Assembly: GCA_036897625.1 (NCBI GenBank)
Contig: JAYMTA010000308.1
Location: 1-31,816 of the forward strand
Source: Pelargonium cotyledonis
Lineage: Eukaryota; Streptophyta; Magnoliopsida; Geraniales; Geraniaceae
Direction: 5' to 3'
DNA: 31,816 nucleotides
A program made the translations under genes and the position numbers. The notes below the pieces were generated by a model. It searched no databases. It saw only the letters and a program-made list of their open reading frames with translations, and had not been told where the DNA came from. Positions 1 to 12,100 of the stretch are shown piece by piece; within the stretch, counting starts at the first letter, position 1; each line of letters starts with the position of its first letter.

Positions 1-1654
1 TGTTTCTAGTCGACCACTGACCAAATATGGTCGACCATCAAGCAAAAGTGAAAGAAAATATACAATATTTAAGAACTCGGACACCACAACTTCACAATAT
101 ACAGTTACATCAAACATATATATCGACAAATAAACAAACAAATCATAACGAGCATTGATCAAAACCAACAATATGTAAACTGTCAATGATGATTTTGATC
201 ATATTGTAAAGGTGAATATGCATATTTGATTCAACAACTTTCTTTAATCTCAAACAAAGATAAGAATTTGTTTTTCTGCAAGTTTTCATTTTGCAACAGA
301 ACTAATATTTTCATGGCTACGAAAGTTAATTGTTATTTTGTGATGATTTTAATCCATGACTTGTTTTGGTTGAGGGGCATGTGGATGTAATTTGACAATG
401 ACACAGTAAGGGCAAAATGGGAGTCATTAATTTATCTCTCTTTCTTTTGAATCCCACAATAACCATTTTTCTTCTGTGGAAAACCAGCTCCCACAGGAGC
501 TTGATAGGAGAAATAAAGCAAAAGGTCTGTTGCTTGTTAAATTAGATAAACAATTTTTCTCCTGTGAATATTCTCTATATCCTCTATGGCACTGTCAAAA
601 GAAAGCTGCAGGAGGTGGTGTAGAGTTTCCGAAGAAGCCTTTAGTCACTGATTAATACAATTATTTGGTCACAGTATTAATAGAGTAGATTACGAAAGTG
701 CCCTTCAATTTTAACTTAATTTACACTTTATATTTTTATTTTATTTTATTTTTAAGAGTGATGCTTCTCATGTTAGGCTTTGATTTGAACAATTCTCTTA
801 AATCCAATTATTAATCACTAATATATTACGGAAGCAAATTCATTGAGTGGTCAATAAAATAAAAACATTTTATGTCCGAAAATAATGCTCTTAGTCATGG
901 ACAAGGTTGTCCTTATCCTATGACTCTTAAAATTTAATTTATTAGATAATATTGGACTATTATTTTAGCGTCTTATCATGTCATATGTCTAAATATAAAT
1001 TAAGGGGGGTTGGTATCTCTTTCTACTTATTAAAGTGGTGGCTGCATCAATTATTAAATTGAGTTCATGCAATTTTTCTATCATTGATTTTTAGATTACA
1101 AATTTGCAGGTTTGGCTAAGTATTTTTAAAATATACAGCACATATTAAAATTTGGAGAAACGAAATTGAACAAAATAGGTTGAGCTACACAATAATGTGT
1201 AATTCTATGTTTTTCTCAACAACAAAGAATCCGAATCTTTTATAGATTTGAGAAGTGAGTCTTGAGCTATTAAGTCATTTTTTAGAAGAGTTGGCTATAA
1301 GTTGAGACTGAAATCATGACATCTCATTTAGTATTATAGGACGTGATTGAAATTTAACGTGTTGTCATCTACTTATTAACCTATTTTAGCTTAAATGTTT
1401 TGATAGTTCATTTTGTAACTCTTTTCAATTCAGTTCTTAGGTTGCAAGCTCATTTCCATACATTAGTTAATGGGTTTGTTTGACCCTTTGTTCTTGTACT
1501 TTTATTTTGATCTTCCGGTTTGAGAAATAAAATGTATTACTTGCTTATGAAAAAAAAAATTCAATTATTTTGCTTATATATATAAGTGATTGATAATGTT
1601 TTTGCAATTAAAAGAAAATACATGTTATGATTCACGAGTAAGGTCTCAAACAAT
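1..1654. other. AT-rich intergenic spacer, no gene seen
   Basis: No open frame here has a recognisable domain or plausible splice structure. The stretch is strongly AT-rich with short homopolymer runs, such as A9 near 1550. I see no RNA gene and no convincing long terminal repeat. It lies more than 2 kb upstream of the first gene, so distal regulatory DNA is possible but cannot be shown from sequence alone. Confidence 0.6.
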
Positions 1655-1923
1655 TACTCCCTCTGTCCTAAAATAAGTATCTTGTTTGTCTAAATTTTTT
1701 TTTCTCAAAATGAGTGTTTTATATCTATTTTTATGTTATTATATTATTGTTCTTCCCATATTACCCTTATCACTTATGCACATGAGCAAATCTGTACATG
1801 GAGTGCACATAGAATGTAGATGGAGAAAGTGAGAGTTATATTGAAAACACACTTAATTATCTTGTAATTGTTAATTTTTGTAAAAAATAGAAACAAAACA
1901 CTCATTTTGAGATGGAGAAAGTA
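1655..1923. mobile_element. Stowaway-like MITE (Tc1/mariner type) with TA flanks
   Basis: The left end at 1657 reads CTCCCTCTGTCCTAAAATAA, close to the classic Stowaway terminal repeat. The right end, read on the minus strand from 1921, is CTTTCTCCATCTCAAAATGA, an imperfect inverted copy. TA dinucleotides at 1655-1656 and 1922-1923 fit a mariner-type target duplication. The element is about 265 bp and codes for nothing. A second, perfect 17-bp inverted repeat lies inside it (1704-1720 against 1895-1911). The ends have diverged, so this is an old non-autonomous copy. Confidence 0.8.
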
Positions 1924-3600
1924 TAAATTTAGCAAACTATAGTCCTCAAAATTTGGAGGAAAAGTTAAATTAGTCAATAGTAAGTATAATAAGAATCTAA
2001 TTGAACAATTGTATATAAAGTATGCTTTTAGAACCCAACAATAGTAGAATATAAGATAAGTACATGATAATCATCAAAATTTAAAAAGAAATAAAAAAAA
2101 AAAAAAAAATCTTGATAGTTGTAAGAAGAAAAATAAAGAATTATTGAAATAAAAAGAATAAAAGGTGAGTCATGGTTTTGGATAAAATTAGAAGAAAGAA
2201 GGAAAATGAGATCACTATCAGTCCATTCTCTTCAAGGAAAAGGTTCCACTTGTAACATATAATCCATGTTCATATGATGTGAGTCATGTGGATTTCATTT
2301 CCACCAATTCTCTAATTTCTTGATATGTTACTATATTTCTAAAGGATAAATAAAAAAAATATTTTTTAATTTTTTTTATTAATAACCAAATATAGGAAAA
2401 GTCAAATATAACCCTGCAACAAATTCTCTTACAATTGAACCATTAATTACAATGAATTTGTGATAACATAAAAGAAAAATGAAAAGTCAAATTGTCTGCA
2501 AAGGATTGGAGAAAAAACAGTTGAGCAGTAGAAATTATGATTGTTGGACTCAAATTTGTTTTGACTTTCCTTGTTGTGTTCTGGAGGTGGGAGTGTTGTT
2601 TGAGTGTGTATGTGTTTGTGTCCATATTTTGTGGGTCAAACACTTTGATGTATCAATTTTTTTTCGCATCCGCGTACAATTATTTCTTAGGTTGGGGCTA
2701 GCCAACACCGTCCCAATTATTCTTGGACTTCTATGGTAAAATGATTAAATCATTATTTTCATTTTCAATCGAGTGTTTTTAGCAGTTTTTGATAGTTTTA
2801 ATTTACAACTCTCGTTGACAATTTCTTGTTTATTAGCCGTCACTTTATATATATTTTTATTTCTTAACTTCTTGTAGGTGATCTCAAAAATAAAAAATAA
2901 ATATATTATATTATACATTTTTTTTTATAAACAACATGACACCATAACTGAAATAATAATATTTCTCACTTTTTAAAAAAAACATCATTCTAAACCCACC
3001 CCACAAATCCCTTCACATACATTCGATAAAGAGGCTTGAACTCGAGACCACCATTAAAAGATTATTTAGAGTTATATTTCACTTTATCGGACACCACAAG
3101 TTTCATTCTCACATCCATACTAACCCAACAAATGCATATACAAAGACTTAGAACTCAAAACTTCAAGTCAAGAGAAAAAGAATCTTGGTCAATAAATCTA
3201 TGACAATAAAGTGACGTCATCTCATCAGTTAACACTCATACTCGTTCCAAATAAATTTGGGAGAGCGAAACGCTCGCTCTTATCCATTCACTTTGTGTCT
3301 TAGTTAAGAATCTCAACCAATAAATTATGAGTGAGATTTCGAGCACTCTTAAAAGAAAAAAGAATTAGTGGTTGATACTCTAAGTCAATAAATATATTGA
3401 GGTGATACCACTCGTCAATTAACACCCATACACGGCTCAAAAAATTTATTTAATTTGTGTATTAGTTGAGAATCTCAATTTTAATGTTCCAAGCCAATTA
3501 CCATGCTATATTGTTTATTTAGAGGCGGCATGTCCTGTAACAGAATATTGTTGTGGAAATTAGAAGGGTAGTTTTGTAATTTCAAGTCCCGTGTCTGTTT
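1924..3600. other. AT-rich intergenic spacer upstream of the RING-CH gene
   Basis: No gene is supported. The only open frames are short, low-complexity and without homology that I recognise. A poly(A) run sits at about 2095-2109. The segment from about 3180 to 3480 holds an old direct duplication, listed separately. The last few hundred bases should contain the promoter of the gene starting at 3732, but I see no clear TATA box or factor site. Confidence 0.5.
3180..3480. repeat. Diverged direct duplication
   Basis: Two related segments lie in the same orientation. The first begins at about 3188 with GTCAATAAAT and continues through AGTTAACACTCATAC to AGTTAAGAATCTCAA at about 3302-3316. The second begins at about 3384 with GTCAATAAAT and continues through CAATTAACACCCATAC to AGTTGAGAATCTCAA ending at 3478. 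Anchor offset changes from 196 to 162 bases, so the copies differ by indels as well as substitutions. The origin is not clear; a relic of a dispersed repeat is possible. Confidence 0.6.
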
Positions 3601-3679
3601 TATTTAAAGTCCAGGTAGACACAGAAATAGACAAAGAACTGAAGTTTTGAAAGCAAAAAAGAATTTGGAAGAAGAAAAA

Positions 3680-3730
3680 GAAAGTTGCGGAAACAGAAAC
3701 AGAAACAGAAGAAGAAGAAGAAAGCAAAAA
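3680..3730 (+). repeat. Purine-rich (ACAGAA)n/(GAA)n run in the 5' leader
   Basis: Just before the ATG at 3732, the sequence is an imperfect run of GAAACA units followed by GAA repeats. Such runs are common in plant 5' untranslated leaders. This one probably lies in the leader of the RING-CH gene, but the transcription start is not visible. Confidence 0.6.
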
Positions 3731-3731
3731 A

Positions 3732-5657
3732 ATGGGAGACGCTGTGGTTTTGTTCGTTGAGGATTGGCAATTAAGTCTCGCGACCGTACACTGTAGAATT
3801 TGCCATGAATCCGAATTCGAGAGCTGCAAGAGCTTGGAAGCTCCATGCTCTTGCTCCGGAACTGTCAAGGTAAAACAAAAACAAAAAGTTTCTTTCTCTT
3901 TAGCTCTCCCTGTTCTTCAAAATTTGAATTCTGATTGAGTTTTTGATTTTGTGTTTTCGGTTTCAGTTTGCGCACAGAGATTGTATTCAGAGATGGTGCG
4001 ACGAGAAAGGAAACACAGTCTGCGAAATATGTTTACAGGTACCAATTTCATCGAATTCATTTCTGGGTTCTCTGTTTTCACCATGATCATCACCGTCTCT
4101 ATGTTTTCGGTGTTTTTAAAAAATTATGCTGTTGCCAGTTTTGTCTCTATTTCATTTTTTTGTTTGGAATTCGAATTGGGTTTTGCTTATTCTGTTCCCA
4201 GTTTTGAATTTCGAATTGGGTTCTCTGCAACTTTTTGTTCTGAATTTCGGCTTTGTCTTTTCTTCAAAGCTATCTTTCTTGTCCTGCTCTGGTTTCTCTT
4301 TCTTTTCGAGGAAAAGAATATTGGGATGCTTCTCAAATTAATTTTCTAATATTCAGATATTAGAACTCTGTTTTCATGGCGTATTTTTTAAAATTTTTGT
4401 TTCGAATTTTCCCAGAAATACGAAGGTGGATACACAGTTCCTCCGCCAAAGCCAAAAGAGCCAGAGCTTATCGACGGGGCAGTGACGATCAGGTACTGTG
4501 CGTTAATTACAATCTCATACAGTAATTGTTTCTTAATCAAGTAAGGCGCGTGCTGTAATCACCAACCGGTGCTGCGCGTGTCATGATGCAATCCTGTATT
4601 ATTTATTTAATTGAAAAATGAGTTTGTTTTAATTTAATTAAATAAGAACAAAAGCCAATCATATGCTTGAAATTGCAACTAAATATTCTACTGCTAAAAA
4701 ATTCTAATAACATGAGACAATTTGCAGCAAGGATTTGCTGACTTTTTCCAATTTAGCCGATTCCATATCTGAATATTATGTGAATAAATAAATAAATATT
4801 TTTATTTTATTGCAGAGATAGCTTGGAGGTTGTTCCAAGAAGAGATCATGATCTTGAAAATCAAGAATTGGTAGATTCTGAGACATTATATTCAGAATGT
4901 GACTCAGCTGCTCTTAGAAGAGCTTCATGTTGCAGATTTTTGGCTCTAATGGTAAGTTTGTTTAATTGCTATTTGTTTTAAATAATGGAATGTGAATATG
5001 TGTTTTTGAAGGTTCTTGAAATGGTCAACAAAGAAGTAGGCATAGAGTTGTTTGTTTCCTTGGAAAATAAGTAATTGATTGTAGTGTTGACTCAGTTTGT
5101 TTGTTTGATTGAATTGGCAGCTTACTGTTATTTTACTGGTGAGACATCTATTTGAATTGCTTAATGGAGAAGAGTCCCAAGATTATCCGTTTACTCTTGT
5201 TACTGTAAGTATCTAATTTATATATATATCTTCTTTAATTTTTTGGAGAATGTTCGATTTTAGTAGTTTAACTATGCATTTTGTTCCAAATTGGTATAAA
5301 ATTTCATTTTCGTTACGCAATTGTGACTAATTTCTGTTTTGTTTCATGCAATTTACATTTATTTTGGTTCGTATTGGCAGTTGCTTCTTTTAAGGGTTAG
5401 CGGAATTGTGATTCCAATGTACGTGTTGATTCGAACAATCTCAGCGATTCAGGACAGCATACAGAAAAACATGAGGCATCAATCTTATGTGAGTTTTTGA
5501 AATCGTGAACACCGCACTGGCACAGCAAATGATAATGATTCGTTCAATTTTAATAACCTATTCGTCTTTCCGGCAATGTCAGGACTCCAATGAGAACTCG
5601 ATAAACTCAGACGAAGAAGATGAAGAAAACGAGCAGCAGCCGCGGCATAATGTTTAG
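3732..5657 (+). CDS. PIT1: RING-CH (RINGv) membrane E3 ubiquitin ligase, PIT1-like
   Basis: Exons: 3732-3869, 3967-4038, 4416-4492, 4816-4951, 5121-5204, 5381-5488, 5583-5657. All phases agree and give 229 residues. Residues about 20-69 form a C4HC3 RING-CH finger: HCRICHESE, then CSC, then [11 protein letters not shown], then CEIC. This is the variant zinc finger of MARCH-type E3 ligases, which recruit an E2 enzyme and ubiquitinate membrane proteins. Two hydrophobic segments (about 136-152 and 163-190) indicate membrane anchoring, and the C-terminus is acidic (DEEDEEN). Exon 1 ends on GTVK and exon 2 starts FAHRDC, splitting the finger between metal ligands. The gene converges with MSH6. The symbol rests on family resemblance plus conserved neighbourhood with Arabidopsis PIT1; a paralogue cannot be excluded. 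Substrates are unknown from sequence. Confidence 0.93.
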
Positions 5658-6169
5658 TCTACAAAACATGTATGTAATGTAATACAGGGCATTATCTGAG
5701 TGCCCATTTTTTTTCCTAGAGGCATAGTTTGTACAAATGACAAAGAAGAAAATATTTATTCATCTTTCAAAGTAAAAATACATTCTCACAGTAATGTCAA
5801 CCAAACAAAACCTAAAGGGAAAATGTCTAAAATAAGCAAAATTGGTCTCAATTGGATGAGCAACCAAAATGACATACTCAGTTTCATAACAAGCTAGTTT
5901 GGTGAACTGCCAAATTTGAGCATAAATGAGAAGAGACAAAAGCTCCTCAAATTGAAGGGCAATAGAAGGATTTACAATGGGAATATTACATAGTCCTTTT
6001 CCAATCAACATGTATCTTCCTATTTAACATATACTATATTACAAAATTTCAGTCAACTTGAAAAGGACTAGTTGGGTTTTAGTGATGTAGCTGCTATATT
6101 TCGCTTTAGCAACAAAATTGGTGAAGACTTGACAAAATATCCCGCGCCTGAATACGTATATCCAGCTTT
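5658..6169. other. Convergent 3' region between the RING-CH gene and MSH6
   Basis: This 512-base stretch holds the 3' untranslated ends of two genes transcribed towards each other. It is AT-rich and has no supported ORF. The two transcripts may overlap here, but poly(A) sites cannot be placed with confidence. Confidence 0.6.
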
Positions 6170-9100
6170 TCAGTTTTGATGTTGTAGCATTAATCTAGCT
6201 GTCTGCTGAAGTCCAATAAGGTTGTCTTTGGAAGACTTGTGGCAGCTAGCGTTTGTTGCAACATCAACCAGTTTCTTGACCAGAACTGTCATCTCATCGG
6301 CCTTGTTTTGAAAAGAGAAGTCTTCGATGGATTCATTTCTCCGTTTACCATACATAGCCTCAAACTCTCTAGACTTCGCAGCAGCCTTTTGGAGTACCGA
6401 GCTAGGGATTCCTGTTGAAATATGCCACAGTTTAAAAACTAAAACCTATTTTCATGATGAGAATCTATTGAATTTGCAGGTGCATTTGACTAATGTGCTA
6501 ATGGCTGATCAAGATTTTGGTTCTTGTTTAAGTTCCAAATGGAGGTAGACAAATAGAGAAAGATCATTACCAGCAAGCCGGGCAACATTGACACCATAGC
6601 TTTTTGGGCATATACCACGTATCAACTTGTAAAGAAATGTGACTTCTTCCACACCATCAACTCCATTTCCAACTTGGCATGCCATATGGCAGAGTGAGAC
6701 CTGTAGGAAATATGATGTAAGAGGCAAAATGGTTGGTAGTTGCACTTACAGAAACAAAGTACAAAGGGGAAGATATTTACTATTCCAAAAATACAATTTA
6801 AGATCTAATTACAATCAGACGTGTTTCTATAGAGAACGGCAGAACCTGTGTTACTGAAAACAATTTACCAACAGAAGAAACATACCTGTGGATCTTTCTC
6901 ATAGTCTATAGCTAGTCGGTGATAGTGAGTAGAAAACATTCCTCTACAGCACACTGTGTGGACAAAATGTTCAAGAACTGATTCCCTGTAAATAGGAAAA
7001 ATAGTCCAGAAAGAAAAAAATTAGATAAACCATATAGTTCCTAGTCAATTGTTTAGATATTTTGCAGCATTAGCGAGACAATAAATAATATATAGTATCA
7101 TGCAACAACAATGTTTATTCAAATATTCTATGTCTGGTACATACGCAATGGCTTGCCCATCTGAAGTTGCTGTACCACGTCCAAGTTCATCCAATGCCAC
7201 TAGTGAATTAGAAGTTGCTGAGGACTGCATATATCATCATAAATATTTTAAAAAAAAATCAAACTCACATCTAATATGTAATATGTATTTCATAGACTTT
7301 CTGCAAAAAAAAAAAAAAAAAAAAAAAAATAGCATATCACTAAGGGGAAATATGTCTTGCAGCAGAAAAAAATCCATAACCAAAAACAAAAAAAAAAAAA
7401 AAGAGGTTGGTTTTGAATAAGTTTGCATGATGGAAGAACAAAATGGCTTTAATGATAAAAAAATATGTTGTTAAAATCAAAACCATTCCTAGTGACTTGC
7501 TCAGAAGCAAAAGGAAATCTCACCAGCATTGATGCAGTTTCTGAAAGCTCTGTTAGAAAGGTACTTTGCCCTGCGATAATATGATCTTTGGCACCCATTC
7601 GAACAAAAATTCGGTCAACAGGTGAAAGTTCAAAGCTTTCAGCGGGGACATCTGCTCCTAGCTGAGGATAATCCAGAGATCAGTTACAGAGAACAAATAA
7701 TAAACTTGGCAAATTATAGGGAGAAGATCCTTACTTGGGCTAAAATTACTGTCAAGCAAACTTGGCGAAGAAGAGTTGACTTGCCACCCATGTTAGGACC
7801 AGTGAGGAGGATAAAGCTAGATTGGCCAGGACCACCGATTACAATGTCATTAGGGACAAAAGTGCCCTTCCCTAACGAATCACTTCTAAGAACAGGATGT
7901 CCCAAACTCTTTGCAGAAAAGCATGGAACTTCATTTGGACAGGATGAACCTTTAATAACTGGACAACATGTTGGTCCTTCATAATATTCGCTTGCAATCG
8001 ATAATGTTATGAATACATCCAGTTCTGAAACACATGAATTTATTTTCAACCAAAAGGCGGCATACTGGCATCTATATCCACATTATAACAAGTAAATAAT
8101 GTTATGAATACATCCAGTTCTGTAACACATGAATTTATTTTCAACCAAAAGGTGGCATACTGGCATCTATATCCACATTATAACAAGTAAATTTCTATTA
8201 GCAAGAACCTTTAAATTCGACAAATGGGGGTACTTTCAAAAGATTCCAGAAACAGTAAGCACTGTATTATCAGGGATGTACCATTTGGGTGTCTTGAGAG
8301 AGAGAGTGTGTGTGTGTGTGTGCGCGCGCGTGTGAGAGAGAGAGAGCATCCGGTCACCAAGGTTTCATAGAGATTGAACACCAACTGTATAAGCTGGAAC
8401 AGATTTTACATGACCAGAATGTACAACCATGATATCATTTGCATTAATCAGGCAAGACATGCATACCAGCAGTTGCAGAAACCAAATCTCTCCACTTGTT
8501 ATGATGCTCGCAAAATTGCCCTATCAACCTCTGCAAAATGCTTCTCAACCTGGACTCTTTTTCAGATTCAGCTTGAGAAAGCTCTCGCAACAGCTTCTTA
8601 ATGTTTGGAGTCCAGTACCTGAAGAAACCCTGCATGTGATGTGGGAAGCAAATATAAAACAATTTTTAAAATGATTTTGATTAAGAAATTTGTCATGGTA
8701 AAAGATATGATATTTATCACAATCACAGTAGTTGGTGTTTTTTTCTTTAAGAAATGATTTTAGAAGTTTTTAATAATGCATCAGACAGGATGAGGACAGA
8801 AATATCTATAGAAACATAATAATCAACATATATACTGTAGAGGACCAATTCAACTAAAGGTTTAAACTGATAGTTGAAGAATCGATATGATATAATTTCA
8901 TACTCTAACTTGCCCCCTCACTAGGAAGCCCATTATTGCTTTGCACGTGATCCACACATAGGACAGGACGCGAACCAGTGACCTTAAGGTCGATACCATG
9001 TAGGGATCCAACTCAACTAAATGCTTAAACTTATACTCGAAGCCCCAATATTATATTAGTATTATACTCTATAACATATTCAAACAGAAAACCTTAATTT

Positions 9101-12100
9101 AGTGCTTTTAAGAAATGATGCAGACAAAAAAGACAACTGAGTTTAAGAACATAGTGCTATATATACAAGGTACAAGGAAACTTTGCTCAATGATATGTAT
9201 TTCAAGTTGGACATGGTATGCAAATCATCATGACAACATCCAAGTAACATGACTGCAATATGATAATGAATGACCAAAATGTTTTCCAGATAAACATGAA
9301 GATAATAAAAATATATTGAATTGTTAATTATTTGGTCCAAGTATCAAACATTCATTCCAAGCAGGCAAAGAATGTGGCAATGACTAAATCTACAACATGT
9401 GCAGCACCCTAGCGCTTACCTTTTTGGACGAGCGCAACTCATAATCCCGAGGAATACTACCACGCGTATTCTCTGGCACTTCTAATAAATAAGCGTCTTT
9501 TCCAACTGTCACATATGTGATCTATACCAGATCATCAAACAATACAATTGGTTATTTAAATAAGAAATAAACCAAGAATTAGACCACAAATTGTATGAAG
9601 ACGCAACCAACTTTGGAAAAGTTCTTACTGATCTATCCCTAAGTAGTTTCCGCTGTTCCTCTAGGTGGTTTTTCAAACTAGATTCAATTTCCTTAATTGT
9701 TTCACAGGCAGAGTCATACTCCAAATCAACTCCTTCATGAGGTATTATCCTTCCTGAATGATTTGCTTCCACCCAATCAAAGGCATCTTTAAAATGTTTT
9801 AGTATTGGATGAATGTTAGGAAGACCTTTTCCTGCATATAAAAAGGTAAGAGTTAAAAATTAAAACAAGACATTTGAAATAGAATAAGAACAAGACACTC
9901 GCTATAACAAAATCTTAAAAAAATTTAAGATCATGAAAGCTAACAATACCCGGTGTTAAGAGATGCTTTAGTATTCTAGAGTTGACATTTTCCAAAATAA
10001 CACCTAGAGAAGAACATGCTTGAGCCATTACTTCACAGCCACGTAGAGCTGATATGAACTCTTGGAGCTGTTTCTTTGCCGCATCTTCATATAAAACTAC
10101 TTTATTTGCATTCCTTCCATTTGATTCACTGCATCGATCAATCAAATGGACACAAATCATCTCATAAATCGTTGATTAACGCCAATTTCAGTTACTATTT
10201 ATATGTGCCCTCTCTAACTCTACCTGCTTGCAAAAATCCGCGCCAGCAGTCGCTCAATGTCCTGAAGCCTGGACACTGCTTTTCGAAATTCAAGTGCAAA
10301 AGGAAGATTTTCTCCCTGCAAAGAAGATAAAGTATATGTATTAAAAGTTCCTTGATTAATTTCCCCAAATAAGCCTTACACTGAGAAGAAAAATTGCCCT
10401 TGAAATCCTTGTTAATTAGACAGTGAAAAGAAGAATGAACATATCATGAGAAACTTACCCTTAGACCAGAAACAGCATCTTGACGTTCCTTAATTGATTC
10501 TACATGATATAATGGTCTTGCTAGCCATGTCCTGAGCAACCTCTTCCCAAATGCAGTCACACAGTGGTTCAACTGTGCATATAGAGTTCTTCATAGAGGA
10601 ATAAATTACTTCAGTATAAGATCCCAACAACAATCAAAATTGACAAACTTAATATGAATGCCAAAAGATTACCCTGAAGAGCCTCCGTTTCTACTGTTTT
10701 CAAAAACTTCGAGGTTCTCAATTGCAGCAGCATCAAGAACCAGGTATGGTTTTTGGGCAACATCACTGAAACCAGAACAAGGTAGCAACTCAAACTTTGC
10801 AAATAGAAGCAATGTCTCGTCCAAAAAAGCCTGTTTCAGATAATAAAGAGTGCCCCCAAGAGCTGAAAGTGCAAAGTTATTCTCCCCGTCAGTCACTAGC
10901 TTCGACAAGACATCTGGTAGACAGTCTGACCCATCTTCACCTATATGAGAATTTCTGGGATGCTTGTCACTATTATCTGAAGAACCAGAAACCAACTGGC
11001 CACCTATACGTTTGTAAGTAGTTTTGACCTCAGTAATAGTTTTCTCAGAATCCCAGAATTCTAACATTGGAACCAGCTCATTCACTAAAGGACTTCTTGT
11101 ATGTGTCATCAACACTTTCTCAGTTTCAGGACTTAGTGTGTTTGCTGGTTTAATAATTTCTACCGGCCTTAGTTCAGACAGTAGACAACAAAGGGCACTG
11201 CATTCCGAATCATCCCTAAACTGGAAAAGTGAGATGCATAGTCAGAGTCCAATCAATTAAAACACATCAGTATTCAGTACTATTGGAAACAAGAAGAAAC
11301 CTTAAACACTTCATGTTTAAAATTCACTTAATTTCTACAGTAGTGTACATGGGAAGCAGTTTAAACAGCCCCTGAAACTCTTTTTGAAATGCTAGTGGGG
11401 TCATCTACTCTCATTGACCTTAAATAGAAAACCACTATCATTACCCCTTGGACATTTAATTTGCTCACATGCATAGTTTGTTTTATATCTAAGGAAAGAA
11501 ATGGAGATGCCATGATCTTGTTTATTTTAGAGTCATACCTGTCCAAGAATAACCCGGCTGGTTGCAACATCAACCACACATACACCAAATATTCGCTCAG
11601 TCTTTTGGTTTTCTAAACTCTGACATCTTTCAGTCAATGCCAATAGGAAAGAAGCATCAGGATTTGATGACAACATCTCTCCCTCAGTAAGTGTTCCTTT
11701 TGTTACCACAGCACACACTTCACGCTTCACAACCTATAGATGTGGGGAAATATTTCAACCATTGAACACCAAGTTTGTTCTAAATTCCATTACAAGTTAA
11801 CTTGAGATAAAAAACCAAAGCAGGAAAAGCACGCAATAAGGAATCAAACAATAAAAATATAGTGTATGGTAAATAGGATGTTGCCATTTTACATAATGAG
11901 ATTATCAATTCAGCAGGAATCAACATTAACATGAATTATCAACCAGGCTGATATTAAAATCTCACCCAAAGAATGACAGAGTACTTCTAAATAGTTGGTA
12001 TATGTCGTCAAGCAAAAATGTACACCCATTAGATGATTAAAAAATCCTAGACTTACTCTATATTTTCAAAGGTCAACAGATAAATATGATAGTAGCCAAT

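Noticed and set aside
3560..3868. Minus-strand frame of 102 codons at the RING-CH start
   Set aside because: It is the complement of the GAA-rich leader and exon 1, giving Ser/Phe low complexity. The plus-strand exon has a clear RING-CH finger.
3951..4349. Plus-strand frame of 132 codons, very hydrophobic
   Set aside because: It reads exon 2 of the RING-CH gene in the wrong frame and then runs through the T-rich intron, which mimics a membrane protein.
7100..7420. Plus-strand frame with a long lysine run
   Set aside because: The lysines come from the intronic poly(A) tract and the rest is antisense to MSH6 exon 18, which encodes the Walker B motif.
8940..9000. tRNA-derived SINE suggested by a B-box-like GGTTCGCGTCC
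   Set aside because: No matching A box at proper spacing was found, and the flanking terminal repeats, primer-site-like sequence and purine tract fit a TRIM element better.
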